Shown in pieces: positions 8,171-17,036 of a DNA stretch of 41,544 nucleotides. The notes under the pieces were generated by a model. That model was not told the DNA's origin, ran no database searches, and saw only the letters and a program-made list of their open reading frames with translations. Location: assembly GCA_027487375.1 (NCBI GenBank), contig JAIYDQ010000313.1, forward strand, positions 1 through 41,544. Direction: 5' to 3'. The position numbers and the translations under genes are program-made. The DNA comes from Planctomycetaceae bacterium. GTDB taxonomy: Bacteria > Planctomycetota > Planctomycetia > Pirellulales > Pirellulaceae. Numbering within the stretch: the first letter of the stretch is position 1; each line of letters begins with the position of its first letter.

Positions 8171-8455
8171 TTGACAACAGAAATTCATTACGTCGAACAT
8201 TGTCCAGTCTGTGGGCAAGGGCTGGTACGGATTCGCGTCACCATCGACGATATGGGGCAAATGTTTGGTTGCGTTGTTTGCGATGAATGCGAATCGACTT
8301 GGACAGACCCGACCTTGAAAACTCGGTTTCCTCAGTCGAATCCCGAGGTTCCCGTTTGCCCCAATAGCGGAATCGCCATTTGGAGCGACGAGAGTCATTG
8401 GGCTGATAAGGCCGAAATGAGCTTGTTGGGTTGGTATAAACGCAGAAAACGGTAA
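8171..8455 (+). CDS. Zinc-ribbon hypothetical protein
   Basis: Two CxxC pairs (CPVCG and CDEC, the latter preceded by CVVC) form a probable zinc ribbon in the first half of this small protein. The second half ends in a basic GWYKRRKR. I prefer TTG at 8171 (94 residues), which has AGGG upstream; a TTG at 8141 would overlap the previous gene's end region more closely. The protein is probably cytosolic, with no signal peptide. The function is not recognised. It may be co-transcribed with the preceding gene, 31 nt away. Confidence 0.65.
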   Translation: MTTEIHYVEHCPVCGQGLVRIRVTIDDMGQMFGCVVCDECESTWTDPTLKTRFPQSNPEVPVCPNSGIAIWSDESHWADKAEMSLLGWYKRRKR

Positions 8456-8524
8456 CATCTCATCACTTCAAATCCTCGTCACATAAAATTTTCACCTACC
8501 GACTTTTACACCTAGATCTTCATC

Positions 8525-9253
8525 ATGCAGATATGGCCCGCAATTGATCTTCTGGACGGCAAATGTGTTCGGCTACAGCAGGGAGACTACCAACGTAATA
8601 CGGTCTTCAGCGACAGCCCCGGTGCGACGGCCGCAAAATGGTTTGCTCAGGGAGCTACTTGCCTGCATTGCGTCGATTTGGATGGTGCAAAATCGGGTTC
8701 GATTATCAACGCCGATGCAATCCGAGAAATAGTTGCAGCCGCAGGGACTTTTCCGGTTCAATTAGGGGGCGGCGTAAGAAACGAAGCCACCATCGAGCGG
8801 TTGCTCGGACTAGGATTGTCGCGACTTGTTGTCGGCACGGCTGCATTGAAAGATCCAGCTTGGTTTGCCGCGATGTGCGAGCGCTACAAAGGGCATCTCG
8901 TACTGGGCCTTGATGCGCGAAACGGCTTGGTCGCCACTGAAGGGTGGTTGGAGACGAGCAGTACACTTGCAACCGATCTCATCAAACGCATCGCTGAACA
9001 AACTAAAGATTGTGTCGCGGTTGTTTATACCGATATTGCCAAGGATGGGATGATGGCTGGACCGAATTTCGAAGCCTTGAAAGCGATGCAAGAAGCGAGC
9101 CCGTTTCCTGTTGTCGCTTCAGGAGGCGTAACCACGCTTCGAGACATCGACGATCTCGTTGCCATGAAGACTCATTCATGCATCATCGGTCGAACACTCT
9201 ATGAAGGGCACATCACTCTCAAGGACGCGCTCGAGCACGCAACCGCGCAGTAG
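8525..9253 (+). CDS. hisA: HisA, ProFAR isomerase of histidine biosynthesis
   Basis: The protein is a 242-residue (beta/alpha)8 barrel. It converts ProFAR to PRFAR, the fourth step of histidine biosynthesis. The first strand MQIWPAIDLLDGKCVRLQ carries the catalytic Asp8, and the second acid, Asp130, is in LVLGLDARNG. The phosphate-binding segments LGGGVRN and ASGGVTTLRDI are intact, and the end has GRTLYEGHITL. The ATG at 8525 gives the normal N-terminus. No other his gene is present in the window, so the pathway is dispersed. The stretch 9254-9467 after it holds no supported feature. Confidence 0.96.
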   Translation: MQIWPAIDLLDGKCVRLQQGDYQRNTVFSDSPGATAAKWFAQGATCLHCVDLDGAKSGSIINADAIREIVAAAGTFPVQLGGGVRNEATIERLLGLGLSRLVVGTAALKDPAWFAAMCERYKGHLVLGLDARNGLVATEGWLETSSTLATDLIKRIAEQTKDCVAVVYTDIAKDGMMAGPNFEALKAMQEASPFPVVASGGVTTLRDIDDLVAMKTHSCIIGRTLYEGHITLKDALEHATAQ

Positions 9254-9467
9254 TCCGGTGCCTCTTGTTGTGCCTCGTTGAAAAACTATTGCTTGAGCAA
9301 AACTTCATTGAGGAGCAGAAGAATTCGTTAGAGTTCCGACATCGCTGGAAACAATCGTAAAATCTGAGGCCTTCAGGTGTCTTACGAAATCTGCTGCGAA
9401 AGCGAAATCAATAATTGCGCCGCATCCAAAGGATGGGGCGTGAACACAGACATTTTATGTCGCGGTT

Positions 9468-10499
9468 CTACTTGCTCGGTTTGAGTCCGGAGATTGGAAC
9501 GTAGTACTTCAAGTAGCGTTTGTGGTTGCTGTACATCTCACCTTGAGGTGATTCAACCAAGACGGTCGCCCGACGAGTGATGCGATTGACAACTCCTTGG
9601 ACAGGATGCCCGTCATGCATAAAGTAGACTCGGCTGCCGACACGAATATCGAACAGTTTAGCCGCTCGTTCGCGTTGGGTTACGAGTTCGTGTCGATGTT
9701 CGGTGTGTCCGAAGAGCCGATTGGCGATTGCTTGAAAGCGGCCTGCCGCACAATCGCTATCGATCCAGACTAGCATCTCTGCTAGGTGGATTGCTTCATG
9801 TTCAACGATCCGCTGCATGGCTTCCAATCGGTGATGGCATGGTCTTCCACAGACCTTGATCGGACGCGAATCATCTTGAAAGGTCTGAAACAAAAGTGAC
9901 GACGAGAGCGTGATCTCGTAGTGAATCTCGGCGGCTCTTCTCAATGTTGCGCGTCGAACGGTGCGAGTCGTTTTACCACCCGCACGCGTCATCCGACTGC
10001 TCCATCGAAACGCCATACCATAATGCTTGGCCAGCGCAATACAGGACGAATCAAAGTAGATTGAATCGTAGAGCTCGGACATGAGTCGTAAGTCGGCAAC
10101 GCTGGTAGCCGAAAAGTTCTCGTCCGCCATTGCTCTGGAATGCTGCAACACGGTCGTTTGAATCAATCGACTTCGCGCGCTGTAGACTTCCGGTGCAATT
10201 TGTTGATGCCGCAAAATTTCTTCCAGCCGATCCTTCATGATGGCGATGCTTGGGGCGATTTTCGGCTTACTCTTTTGCGTGCTTTTCCGAGTCGTTATCA
10301 GGCTGGTCTTCTGGGAAGAGACTCGCGAGTTCGACTTCTCCGAGGCACTAGTGGTGCCACGTTTCGAAGCATCGCCCGCAACGCGAGATGTAGTGCCGCC
10401 AAGCAATCCTTCGAAAATACCTGGCAGCCATCCCGATTTGATAGCGCCGTTTGGTGTGCTTTTCTTCGAGCTTTTCTCAGCGTTTTTTTTGGGGGGCAT
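9468..10499 (-). CDS. SprT-like zinc metalloprotease-family protein
   Basis: The ATG at 10499 has AAGG 9 nt upstream and gives 343 residues; a TTG three codons earlier is the alternative. The first 85 residues are a disordered Lys/Ser/Thr-rich extension. The SprT-like domain follows (MKDRLEEILRH onward), with DSIYFDSSCIALAKHYGMAFRWSSR and the zinc-binding motif EHEAIHLAEM (H234, E235, H238). A basic C-terminal part includes VYFMHDGHPVQGVVNRITRRATV. SprT-like domains bind zinc and in some members cleave DNA-protein crosslinks. The exact role here is unknown; the basic N-terminus suggests nucleic-acid contact. It is divergent from the acyltransferase gene. Confidence 0.82.
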   Translation of the reverse strand: MPPKKNAEKSSKKSTPNGAIKSGWLPGIFEGLLGGTTSRVAGDASKRGTTSASEKSNSRVSSQKTSLITTRKSTQKSKPKIAPSIAIMKDRLEEILRHQQIAPEVYSARSRLIQTTVLQHSRAMADENFSATSVADLRLMSELYDSIYFDSSCIALAKHYGMAFRWSSRMTRAGGKTTRTVRRATLRRAAEIHYEITLSSSLLFQTFQDDSRPIKVCGRPCHHRLEAMQRIVEHEAIHLAEMLVWIDSDCAAGRFQAIANRLFGHTEHRHELVTQRERAAKLFDIRVGSRVYFMHDGHPVQGVVNRITRRATVLVESPQGEMYSNHKRYLKYYVPISGLKPSK

Positions 10500-10578
10500 G
10501 CCGTGCAACCTTAAGAACCCATCTTCCGTGAGGTACGATTTGCCAATAGGTTAAGCGATGGTTTTACCTGCGTCGAGT

Positions 10579-10587
10579 TGATATACT
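10579..10587 (+). promoter_or_regulatory. Extended -10 promoter for the acyltransferase gene
   Basis: TGaTATACT is the same extended -10 form as the element at 3588-3596. Initiation near 10594 would exclude a start at 10578 and favour GTG 10605 or ATG 10644. Confidence 0.45.
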
Positions 10588-10643
10588 GCGACCGAGTAAG
10601 ATTTGTGAACATCGAAGGAAAGTGTATCCAGGTTCAAACAAGG

Positions 10644-11609
10644 ATGTTGCCTCCGTGGCTTAAAGAACGGCTGACTCACGCAGTTGATTACTCAGCCTAT
10701 TTACTCGTTCGATTCATTGTTGCGACTATTCAAGCAACAACTCCGGAACGTTGCGATCGCTGGGCAAAAATGCTAGCAAACCTCCTCGATCGTGTTGCTG
10801 GGTCGCGTCAGCGGCTGATTCATCAAAATTTGTCGAGAGTCTTTCCGACTTGGAAGCAGCATCGTTCCAACGCGGTCGCACTCGCAATGTGGCACCACTT
10901 GTTGTTGATGGTTTGCGAGATCGCCCATGCGCCGCGGAAGATTCATCGCACGAATTGGTATGACTATTACCACATTGAAGACCGTCGAATGATCCTGAAA
11001 TTCATCTTCGATGTTCGTCCAAAAATTTTCGTAACAGGACACTTTGGGAATTTCGAACTTGCTGGGTACCTGACGGGGCTTTTTGGATTTCCTTCGACGA
11101 CGATTGCAAGGCCGCTGGATAATCGCTACTTGCATGACTTTATCATGCGATTCCGGTCGATGGGGGGCCAGCACTTCATCGCCAAAGATGGATCGGCTCA
11201 TTTGATCCAGGCCTTGCTGGAATCGGGAGGAACGCTCAGCTTGCTTGCCGACCAAGACGCGGGAACCAAAGGTTGCTGGGTTAACTTCTTAGGCTCGCCT
11301 GCTTCGTGCCATAAAGCACTCGCGGTCTTCACGCTTAGCAATCAGGCACCGATGTTGGTCTGTTTCAATCGTCGCACGCGTAAGGCATTCCACTTCGAAG
11401 TCGTCGTCACAGGGATTGCTGACCCACTGAAGCCGGCGCCTTACCTTGAAAGTGTCCAATCACTCACGCAGTGGTACAACGATCGGCTCGAACAAGGCAT
11501 CCGAGAGACACCCGAGCAATATTGGTGGGTTCACAATCGATGGCGCGACCCGCCTGCAAGACTTCGCCGCCAATCCGAATCCCAACAACAGCTCAAGCAA
11601 ACAGCTTAG
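10644..11609 (+). CDS. LpxL/HtrB-like lysophospholipid/lipid A acyltransferase
   Basis: The protein is about 321 residues from the ATG at 10644 (GTG at 10605 is possible). One membrane-associated helix lies near the N-terminus (YSAYLLVRFIVATI). The catalytic HxxxxE motif is in VTGHFGNFELAGY (H133, E138). Further family motifs are LADQDAG and the C-terminal YWWVHNRWR. Such enzymes transfer an acyl chain to a lipid A precursor at the inner membrane. Together with lpxK in this window it supports an LPS-type outer membrane. The start is uncertain because the candidate promoter at 10579-10587 excludes earlier starts but does not decide between the two. Confidence 0.85.
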   Translation: MLPPWLKERLTHAVDYSAYLLVRFIVATIQATTPERCDRWAKMLANLLDRVAGSRQRLIHQNLSRVFPTWKQHRSNAVALAMWHHLLLMVCEIAHAPRKIHRTNWYDYYHIEDRRMILKFIFDVRPKIFVTGHFGNFELAGYLTGLFGFPSTTIARPLDNRYLHDFIMRFRSMGGQHFIAKDGSAHLIQALLESGGTLSLLADQDAGTKGCWVNFLGSPASCHKALAVFTLSNQAPMLVCFNRRTRKAFHFEVVVTGIADPLKPAPYLESVQSLTQWYNDRLEQGIRETPEQYWWVHNRWRDPPARLRRQSESQQQLKQTA

Positions 11610-11692
11610 CGAACAGGTCGCTGGTGGCTATCGTTTTAAAGATTCAGACCTAGCCACATTCACGTTCTGCCCAATCGCCCTCGGTTCGGATT

Positions 11693-11791
11693 TTACTTCT
11701 GCTTGGGAAGCGGCTTTGGCCCCTTCTTTTTGTCCTGCTTAGGCTTCATCGCCTTCTTATCGTTTTTGCTGCTGTTATTTCCTTTTCCCAT
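11693..11791 (-). CDS. 32-residue Lys-rich protein with consensus Shine-Dalgarno
   Basis: The ATG at 11791 is preceded by AAGGAG with a 6-nt spacer, the best ribosome-binding site noted in the window. The product begins MGKGNNSSKNDKK and ends KKGPKPLPKQK, about 40 percent lysine, strongly basic, with no hydrophobic core. It resembles tiny basic ribosome- or RNA-associated proteins in composition (the MGKG start recalls bTHX), but it is not recognisable as bTHX. It sits alone in the 392-nt gap between the acyltransferase and the sugar isomerase, the rest of which (11792-12001) holds nothing clear. Confidence 0.65.
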   Translation of the reverse strand: MGKGNNSSKNDKKAMKPKQDKKKGPKPLPKQK

Positions 11792-12001
11792 GATGTTCTC
11801 CTTGACGAATCGGGCCTTAAACTGAATCCATCGCCCACGCGGGTTATCGACACCTTAAGGGTAGCAGACTCCCGCCGCAAGACCGTAAAAGAGTTAAGTA
11901 ATTTGATTCGAAGAGCACGCCAGACGGGCTGGCAACTTTGCCGTAACCAATCATAATTCAATACGCCCTCCCTCCAACCATTCTCTATAGGAACCCATCC
12001 G

Positions 12002-12883
12002 ATGACTCAGATTCTTGGACAGCTAATGCTACGACGACAATTGCTTCGAGCGGGTGCACTCGCGTTTGCAGTGCCTGCCGTACCCTCACTTTCGTTTTCG
12101 GCACAAGCATCAGCTCCCTCGGAAGAAGCCGATCCGTGGTTGGGATTAAAGGTGGGAGTCGCAACCTATACTCTACGAGAATTTCCCATTGAGGAAACAA
12201 TCAAAGCAGTACAACGCGTTGGACTGAAGTACGTCTCGATCAAGAACGTCAAAAATCACATCGATCTGTCGCATTCAAGCGAAGAACGAAAGCGCCGAGC
12301 TCAAATGTTTCGCGATGCTGGAATTACTCCACTGAGCGTCGGTAACATCCCGATGAAAAAGGGCGAAGAAGAAATCCGAGCGGCCTTTGAGTTCGCACGC
12401 GACGTTGGGGTCTCGACAATCGTTTGTGCACCTAGTCAAGACGCGATCCCAATACTGGATAAGATGGTCAAGGAATTCGATATCAAGGTTGCGATCCACA
12501 ATCACGGACCAGAGGATAAAGCAGGCTTTCCATCGCCATTCGATGCAATGAGAGCGATCGAAGGGGCCGACAAACGCGTCGGGCTTTGCATTGACGTTGG
12601 ACACACCGCCCGCGCAGGAGTCGATCCCGCAGATTCGATTATCAAGTGCCAAGACCGTCTTTATGATGTGCACGTCAAAGACATCTCCGCACTCGGTGAC
12701 AAGAATACCCCTATCGAAGCAGGTCGCGGAATACTCGACTCAAAATCCATCCTCGCAGCCCTTCTTAAGATCAAGTACCAAGGGCTAGTTGGCTTCGAGT
12801 ACGAGAAGGACGGCAAAGATCCTGTACCAGGACTGGCCGAGTCGGTTGGCTACAACAAAGGCCTGCTGGTTGGACTCAAGTAA
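12002..12883 (+). CDS. Exported sugar phosphate isomerase/epimerase-like TIM-barrel protein
   Basis: The protein has 293 residues and belongs to the AP-endonuclease-2/xylose isomerase-like family. The N-terminus carries a twin-arginine-type signal ([19 protein letters not shown], residues 10-28). The barrel contains [44 protein letters not shown] and [13 protein letters not shown], which hold the usual metal-binding His, Asp and Glu residues. Relatives act on keto-sugars and inositols in the periplasm of planctomycetes and Bacteroidetes. Some work with DUF1080 hydrolases in 3-keto-sugar metabolism, but the DUF1080 gene here is 5.5 kb away. AGGA precedes the start. The substrate is unknown. 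Confidence 0.83.
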   Translation: MTQILGQLMLRRQLLRAGALAFAVPAVPSLSFSAQASAPSEEADPWLGLKVGVATYTLREFPIEETIKAVQRVGLKYVSIKNVKNHIDLSHSSEERKRRAQMFRDAGITPLSVGNIPMKKGEEEIRAAFEFARDVGVSTIVCAPSQDAIPILDKMVKEFDIKVAIHNHGPEDKAGFPSPFDAMRAIEGADKRVGLCIDVGHTARAGVDPADSIIKCQDRLYDVHVKDISALGDKNTPIEAGRGILDSKSILAALLKIKYQGLVGFEYEKDGKDPVPGLAESVGYNKGLLVGLK

Positions 12884-12923
12884 CAATTGGTTCAGTGTTT
12901 GTACTTCAAGAAATGATTCGAAA

Positions 12924-13421
12924 ATGAATGAACCTATTGCCCTGTTTATCACTTGGCCTACCCATGGAACTTGGCTTATCGGTGACGATCGGGGATGGGT
13001 CGAACTTACCCACGGTTGGCAACTCCCGCCACCGTCGCGGGACCTGGAGTCGTTGTCTCGCATGAAAGATGATGTTTGCCTTCTTAGCACATCAGAATGC
13101 AGAATCGTTGAGAAGCAGATCGCCGAATCGTGCAATCATCGACGATGGACTTTACATGCCATCAGTTGCCGGAGCAACCACATGCATTTGGTCATTCGAG
13201 CAGTCAACACAAGCCCCAAGCAGATCCGAGAAGCACTTAAAGACTGGACAACGCGTCGGCTGAAAGAGCAATCCGATTCGAATCGAGACCAATGGTGGGC
13301 CGAGCGAGGGAGCATCCGCTGGATATCAGATCCGGATGAACTCAAGCTTGCAAAGCAATATGTAAATTCAACAAAAGAGTTCGAGAAAAAAGCCGACGGG
13401 CGTTCCGCAATGATCACCTAA
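12924..13421 (+). CDS. REP-associated tyrosine transposase (RAYT), Y1/HUH family
   Basis: The protein has 165 residues and starts at ATG 12924, which gives the typical N-terminus MNEPIALFITWPTHGTWL. The HUH metal-binding motif is CRSNHMHLVI (H86, H88). The helix DWTTRRLKEQ follows, then WWAERGSIRWI, and the probable catalytic tyrosine is Y146 in AKQYVNST. RAYTs are single-copy relatives of IS200/IS605 transposases. They nick single-stranded DNA at GTAG-headed REP hairpins. No terminal repeats of an insertion sequence surround it, but GTAG-headed hairpins occur elsewhere in the window. It converges on the next gene with 8 bp between the stops. Confidence 0.87.
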   Translation: MNEPIALFITWPTHGTWLIGDDRGWVELTHGWQLPPPSRDLESLSRMKDDVCLLSTSECRIVEKQIAESCNHRRWTLHAISCRSNHMHLVIRAVNTSPKQIREALKDWTTRRLKEQSDSNRDQWWAERGSIRWISDPDELKLAKQYVNSTKEFEKKADGRSAMIT

Positions 13422-13429
13422 GTCTCGAC

Positions 13430-14197
13430 TTATTTGGCTTTACCAAGCGTCGCCGCGGTATTCACAAAAAATGGTAATGAGAATCCACTACTAGTCTTAT
13501 TTGGGTTCGTGGGTTTTGTGATCGAGGATTCTATTTCGGATTTGATCTGTCTCAGATAATCGACTTCGACAATTGGATTCCACGGAGACAGAGCCATCAT
13601 CACGTAGCTCTTTTTTAACGCGGCCAATAGGTCAGAAACCTTCTCGATTGCGATCGATTGTGTTGCACTTGCATTAGCCAGTGACGGCGTGCTTTGAATA
13701 ACGCGTCGAGCTTGATCAATAGTCGGTTCAGCGGCTAGCAAAACCCAAAAGACCATGGCCGCGGATAAACTTGTACTCGCTAAGCCCATAAGAAATCCTG
13801 CTCGGTGATCGCACATCCTGAAAGCTTCGTTTCTGCGAAGTAAAGCACCGACAACGATAAGAACGAGCGTCACAACCGCACCTGCTACGAATCCAGAAAT
13901 CATCAGCCCTGTCGATCGATCTACCGTTTGCTTCCACTGACTCTCAATAAACGGAACTAAACTATCGGCGGTTTGGCCTGCAAGTGCGTACCCAGCATAG
14001 AATCCGACCGATGAAGCGAGTGTCCGCCACATGCCCCATAAGTAACCAGCGATTCCACCGACTAGGACTGCCACAATAGTCGACAAAGCAACCCAATCCT
14101 TTACCGCCCAGCAGTGAACTCCGACGAAGCCGACAGCAAATAGAAAGATGACCGACAAGAAGGTGGTGATCGGAGAGCTTGATTCTGAATCTTTCAT
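13430..14197 (-). CDS. CvpA-like integral membrane protein
   Basis: The protein has 255 residues with about four to five transmembrane helices (residues near 10-30, 37-53, 58-75, 95-119 and 133-155). The fourth segment, followed by a charged loop and a GxxxGLAS-type helix (HRAGFLMGLASTSLSAAMVFW), has the layout of CvpA/colicin V production proteins. The C-terminal 80 residues are soluble and end near LPFFVNTAATLGKAK. The assignment is by topology and sparse motifs, so it is moderate. The next gene upstream on the same strand ends 212 nt away, so an operon is possible but not tight. Confidence 0.6.
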   Translation of the reverse strand: MKDSESSSPITTFLSVIFLFAVGFVGVHCWAVKDWVALSTIVAVLVGGIAGYLWGMWRTLASSVGFYAGYALAGQTADSLVPFIESQWKQTVDRSTGLMISGFVAGAVVTLVLIVVGALLRRNEAFRMCDHRAGFLMGLASTSLSAAMVFWVLLAAEPTIDQARRVIQSTPSLANASATQSIAIEKVSDLLAALKKSYVMMALSPWNPIVEVDYLRQIKSEIESSITKPTNPNKTSSGFSLPFFVNTAATLGKAK

Positions 14198-14281
14198 GTT
14201 TGTTACGCCTTCGCAAGGCAGAAAATATAAGACGATTAAAAGAATCGATTCTTAGCGATTTACTCGCTCTGAAAACTTTAG

Positions 14282-14297
14282 GTCACGATTTCGTGAC
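14282..14297. other. 7-bp palindrome GTCACGA/TCGTGAC
   Basis: GTCACGA-TT-TCGTGAC lies between the CvpA-like gene and the upstream DUF4013-like gene. It could be an operator or a weak transcript-end hairpin; there is no clear T-run. Confidence 0.3.
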
Positions 14298-14409
14298 TGC
14301 GAGTTCCGTCTCAGAAATCTCACGACACGCGGATTAATCAGAATAATCCACCCAACCCGCGGTCCGCCGACTCCGGGGCCCCCAAGCAGCGTTCCTTGGC
14401 GGAGAAAAC

Positions 14410-15609
14410 TTACTGGCCAACAAAGGGGACTGGGGTGAGAAAGGCGTGTTGGAGAAATACAACCAACGGGCCGTCCCATGATGAGATCGATCCCAGGTAG
14501 AGAAACAGCATGTAGACGGGAACTATTGCGAGTTGAAGGAACCAAGCGGCATATCGATTCAGTAACCATCGATTGGGCTTATCTTGTTGCCCGCGATACA
14601 TGGCCCATCCAACACACAACTTGGCGGGTAATGTTAACAATACGAACGCTAGGCAAGGAAGGAACATGAGCTCTTTGGGAATCACTTCGATACGCAGCAG
14701 ATACAGCGGAAGGGCTAAAGCGAGTGTCACCAATGAACCAAAGAAAAAAGCCCAGGGCGCTTTTCGGAACGATTGACGAACCGTCGATAGTCGAAACATG
14801 CTTCGCAATCGATTCTCCTGAGCCATTTGGACTTGAAGAAACGGAAGATGCAGTAGGACCCACCACATAGCGATGAAGCCAATCACTCCGATTACGACGC
14901 GTCCCGGTTGCTGATACGACTGCATCCCGATGACCATCATCGTTGCGGGGACTGCTAACCAAATCAGTGCCCCAAGCCACGCTCGAAATCCTAGCCAAGC
15001 TAAACGGGGAACTTGAAGACCTGCCGTGACACTCCACAGGCGATCTTCTAGATCATGCCACGTTGAACGTCGCAAGATACGTGGAATAAACTCTCTCAAA
15101 AACCGAATTGGTGCCGGCCACAGAAAGTCTCGAATACGACCACCGCGAATGATTGCCCAGAGCCCATAAATCATCCAAAGAATTGCGGCAGTCCCGGCTG
15201 CGATCCGCCAACGGCTGGCAATTCGCGAGCCCGGTTCTATGAGCTCCGCTTGATAGGAATACTGTGTCGCAAGCCACACAGGGAGCCAAGTTATCGTGAG
15301 GCATAGCAGAACCAAGATAATTCTTCCCGCACGTTCTCGTCCGGGGAGTATCTCACGCCAAGATCTTCCGTTAGCGACACGCGAGGCTGCTTCGAGCAGG
15401 TATCCTAGTGATGCCCATTGGATGATTGGAATTGTTGCGGCTACCGCAAGAAGTACCAGGAGACATGTGATTTGCCAGACGCACACGGTTACATAAGCAA
15501 TCGATCGCCAAGGTAGCGACAGCCATGACTTTCCTCTTTCCTTCGAGCCCTGATCAGCTTCACTAAAAGCGATGTCTTCGAGAGGGAGACTTATGTTCGA
15601 GGAGGCCAT
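14410..15609 (-). CDS. DUF4013-like polytopic membrane protein
   Basis: The 399-residue protein has roughly seven to eight transmembrane segments (for example IAYVTVCVWQITCLLVLLAV, IILVLLCLTITWLPVWLAT and AAWFLQLAIVPVYMLFLYLG) and a cytosolic N-terminus of about 30 residues. The pattern GYLLEAASRVANGR followed by LPG.....RII is typical of planctomycete DUF4013-related proteins. The function is unknown; no enzymatic motif is visible. The ATG at 15609 is clear. It is followed on the same strand by the CvpA-like gene. Confidence 0.62.
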   Translation of the reverse strand: MASSNISLPLEDIAFSEADQGSKERGKSWLSLPWRSIAYVTVCVWQITCLLVLLAVAATIPIIQWASLGYLLEAASRVANGRSWREILPGRERAGRIILVLLCLTITWLPVWLATQYSYQAELIEPGSRIASRWRIAAGTAAILWMIYGLWAIIRGGRIRDFLWPAPIRFLREFIPRILRRSTWHDLEDRLWSVTAGLQVPRLAWLGFRAWLGALIWLAVPATMMVIGMQSYQQPGRVVIGVIGFIAMWWVLLHLPFLQVQMAQENRLRSMFRLSTVRQSFRKAPWAFFFGSLVTLALALPLYLLRIEVIPKELMFLPCLAFVLLTLPAKLCVGWAMYRGQQDKPNRWLLNRYAAWFLQLAIVPVYMLFLYLGSISSWDGPLVVFLQHAFLTPVPFVGQ

Positions 15610-15653
15610 AGTGAAAAAAGCTTTGCTTGACGGGCATTCATACTTGAATCCAC

Positions 15654-15737
15654 GTAGGTAAGTCTCTCCGAGACTTACGAACTCCGATACATCTCTCTGA
15701 AACTAAAAATCTAGGCGGCTCGGAGAGACGCCTCTAC
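15654..15737. repeat. GTAG-headed palindromic repeat, family B, inverted pair
   Basis: The left unit reads GTAG (15654-15657) followed by a 9-bp perfect hairpin, GTAAGTCTC-tcc-GAGACTTAC (15658-15678). The right unit, read on the minus strand, is GTAG (15737-15734) followed by a hairpin closed by AGGCG/CGCCT. The 11-nt stretch GTCTCTCCGAG of the left unit reappears inverted at 15719-15729. The whole fills most of the 176-nt gap between two minus-strand genes. Confidence 0.7.
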
Positions 15738-15785
15738 TTGCGTTCCTTAGCTTATTCGTTGGTTAAACTCAAATCTTGGAATTAA

Positions 15786-17036
15786 TTATTGACGAGCAAT
15801 AAACTTCAAGAACTCACGATCAAGCTTTGCAAGGTCTGCTCCAAAATGCTTTTGGAAATCACTGATCCTTTGCTTATCATCGTTGACTGTTGTCAGTGGC
15901 CTCGTAGCAAGGTCAGTCAAATAGGCGGTGAACTCTTTCGGTCGAGTTTTCGCCAAGAAATAGGAAAGGGCCCATGCCTCGCCGTATGCTGAATTGACCG
16001 TTTGTGCATTTTGAAATCGCGTATCGTCTTGAATCAAGGTGATAAGGCTATTGGACGGTCGATTGCTCAGATAATGGCGGAATAGAGCCAAGTTATATTT
16101 GTTGACGTTGCCAATACCATTCCAACCTGACGAGCTACGTAGGTCGGGTGATTCGAAATACATTGCAAGTCCTTCGCTTATGGCCACAGGATTGTGTAGA
16201 GCGAGTCGTTGCTGAAGTCCACTATTAAACGAGATTTGGTGCACTGCTTCATGAACGACTGTAGCCACGGATCGTTCGGCGGCGGGTTGGCGAAGAATCG
16301 CGTTGACCAGTTCCGTAGTAGATAGTCTTTGGCCATCTGGAATCATTCCCTCAACGCCAGTCAGGTCGTAAGTCGCAATCCGATTGGTTTGCATGCTGTA
16401 GAAGCCAATCATGTTTTCAGCGCCCTGCACCTTTTCCTCGGCGGCATACTTCAGATAGTCGTCTCGGGATTCAAAGATAAGAGACACCAATGGAAACTCA
16501 GGCTCGTGCAATTCCGCACCAAATCGTTTCCAGTAAGCATAAAAGGCTTTGTGCAGACGTTCGAAGAGCACTGCATTCCATTTGGCGTAGGCATCAGTTG
16601 TGTTGTAGACAATGACGAAGTGCTTACTGGAATGTGTTTTGAATCCTTGGGGAAATCGCTTCAGCAAATCCTCTGCAACTTGTTCTTTCGTCCAAGCTTG
16701 AAAGGGTTGACCTGTTGCTTGAATTCCACCTGAGGCGACGGCTGAGACTAGTTGTTGCTGTCCGCTTTGCTCTTCAATCAGATAAGATCCATCGTCATCC
16801 TCGGCAAGGATGCGTGCCAGATGAACAGCGGCCGGCCGGCCCGAAGGCTTGACAATGATTTTGTACAGCGTGTTTGTTTGGATATCTTCAGCCTGGGAAT
16901 GACTTGCGGCAAGGCTTGCCCATATGATTACAAGTATTCGTAACAGAGCCATACGTTTCGACACCGCAACCGTTACTGCTGTTGGACAGTAAACGGGCAA
17001 GCGAATTGCTTTCAAGAGAACGGTATTGGTACTCAT
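15786..17036 (-). CDS. Secreted DUF1570-type gluzincin metallopeptidase-like protein
   Basis: The start is taken at ATG 17036, whose ATGA overlaps the stop of the ABC permease gene, giving 416 residues. An ATG at 16952 would put a signal peptide (MALLRILVIIWASLAASHSQA) right at the N-terminus and is a serious alternative. The zinc motif is VVHEAVHQIS (H262, E263, H266 in the longer form). The third ligand is probably Glu288 in AISEGLAMYFES, the gluzincin arrangement. The C-terminal half, GEAWALSYFLAKTRPKEFTAYL, is typical of DUF1570. It is probably periplasmic; the substrate is unknown. Translational coupling to the permease gene suggests a shared transcript. Confidence 0.82.
   Translation of the reverse strand: MSTNTVLLKAIRLPVYCPTAVTVAVSKRMALLRILVIIWASLAASHSQAEDIQTNTLYKIIVKPSGRPAAVHLARILAEDDDGSYLIEEQSGQQQLVSAVASGGIQATGQPFQAWTKEQVAEDLLKRFPQGFKTHSSKHFVIVYNTTDAYAKWNAVLFERLHKAFYAYWKRFGAELHEPEFPLVSLIFESRDDYLKYAAEEKVQGAENMIGFYSMQTNRIATYDLTGVEGMIPDGQRLSTTELVNAILRQPAAERSVATVVHEAVHQISFNSGLQQRLALHNPVAISEGLAMYFESPDLRSSSGWNGIGNVNKYNLALFRHYLSNRPSNSLITLIQDDTRFQNAQTVNSAYGEAWALSYFLAKTRPKEFTAYLTDLATRPLTTVNDDKQRISDFQKHFGADLAKLDREFLKFIARQ

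Noticed and set aside
12002-13421. Complete IS200/IS605 element
   Set aside because: There is no TnpB gene and no subterminal hairpin ends next to the transposase; the sequence type is RAYT.
16329-16733. 134-codon plus-strand frame
   Set aside because: Antisense to the DUF1570 gene, which has a clear zinc motif and family features.
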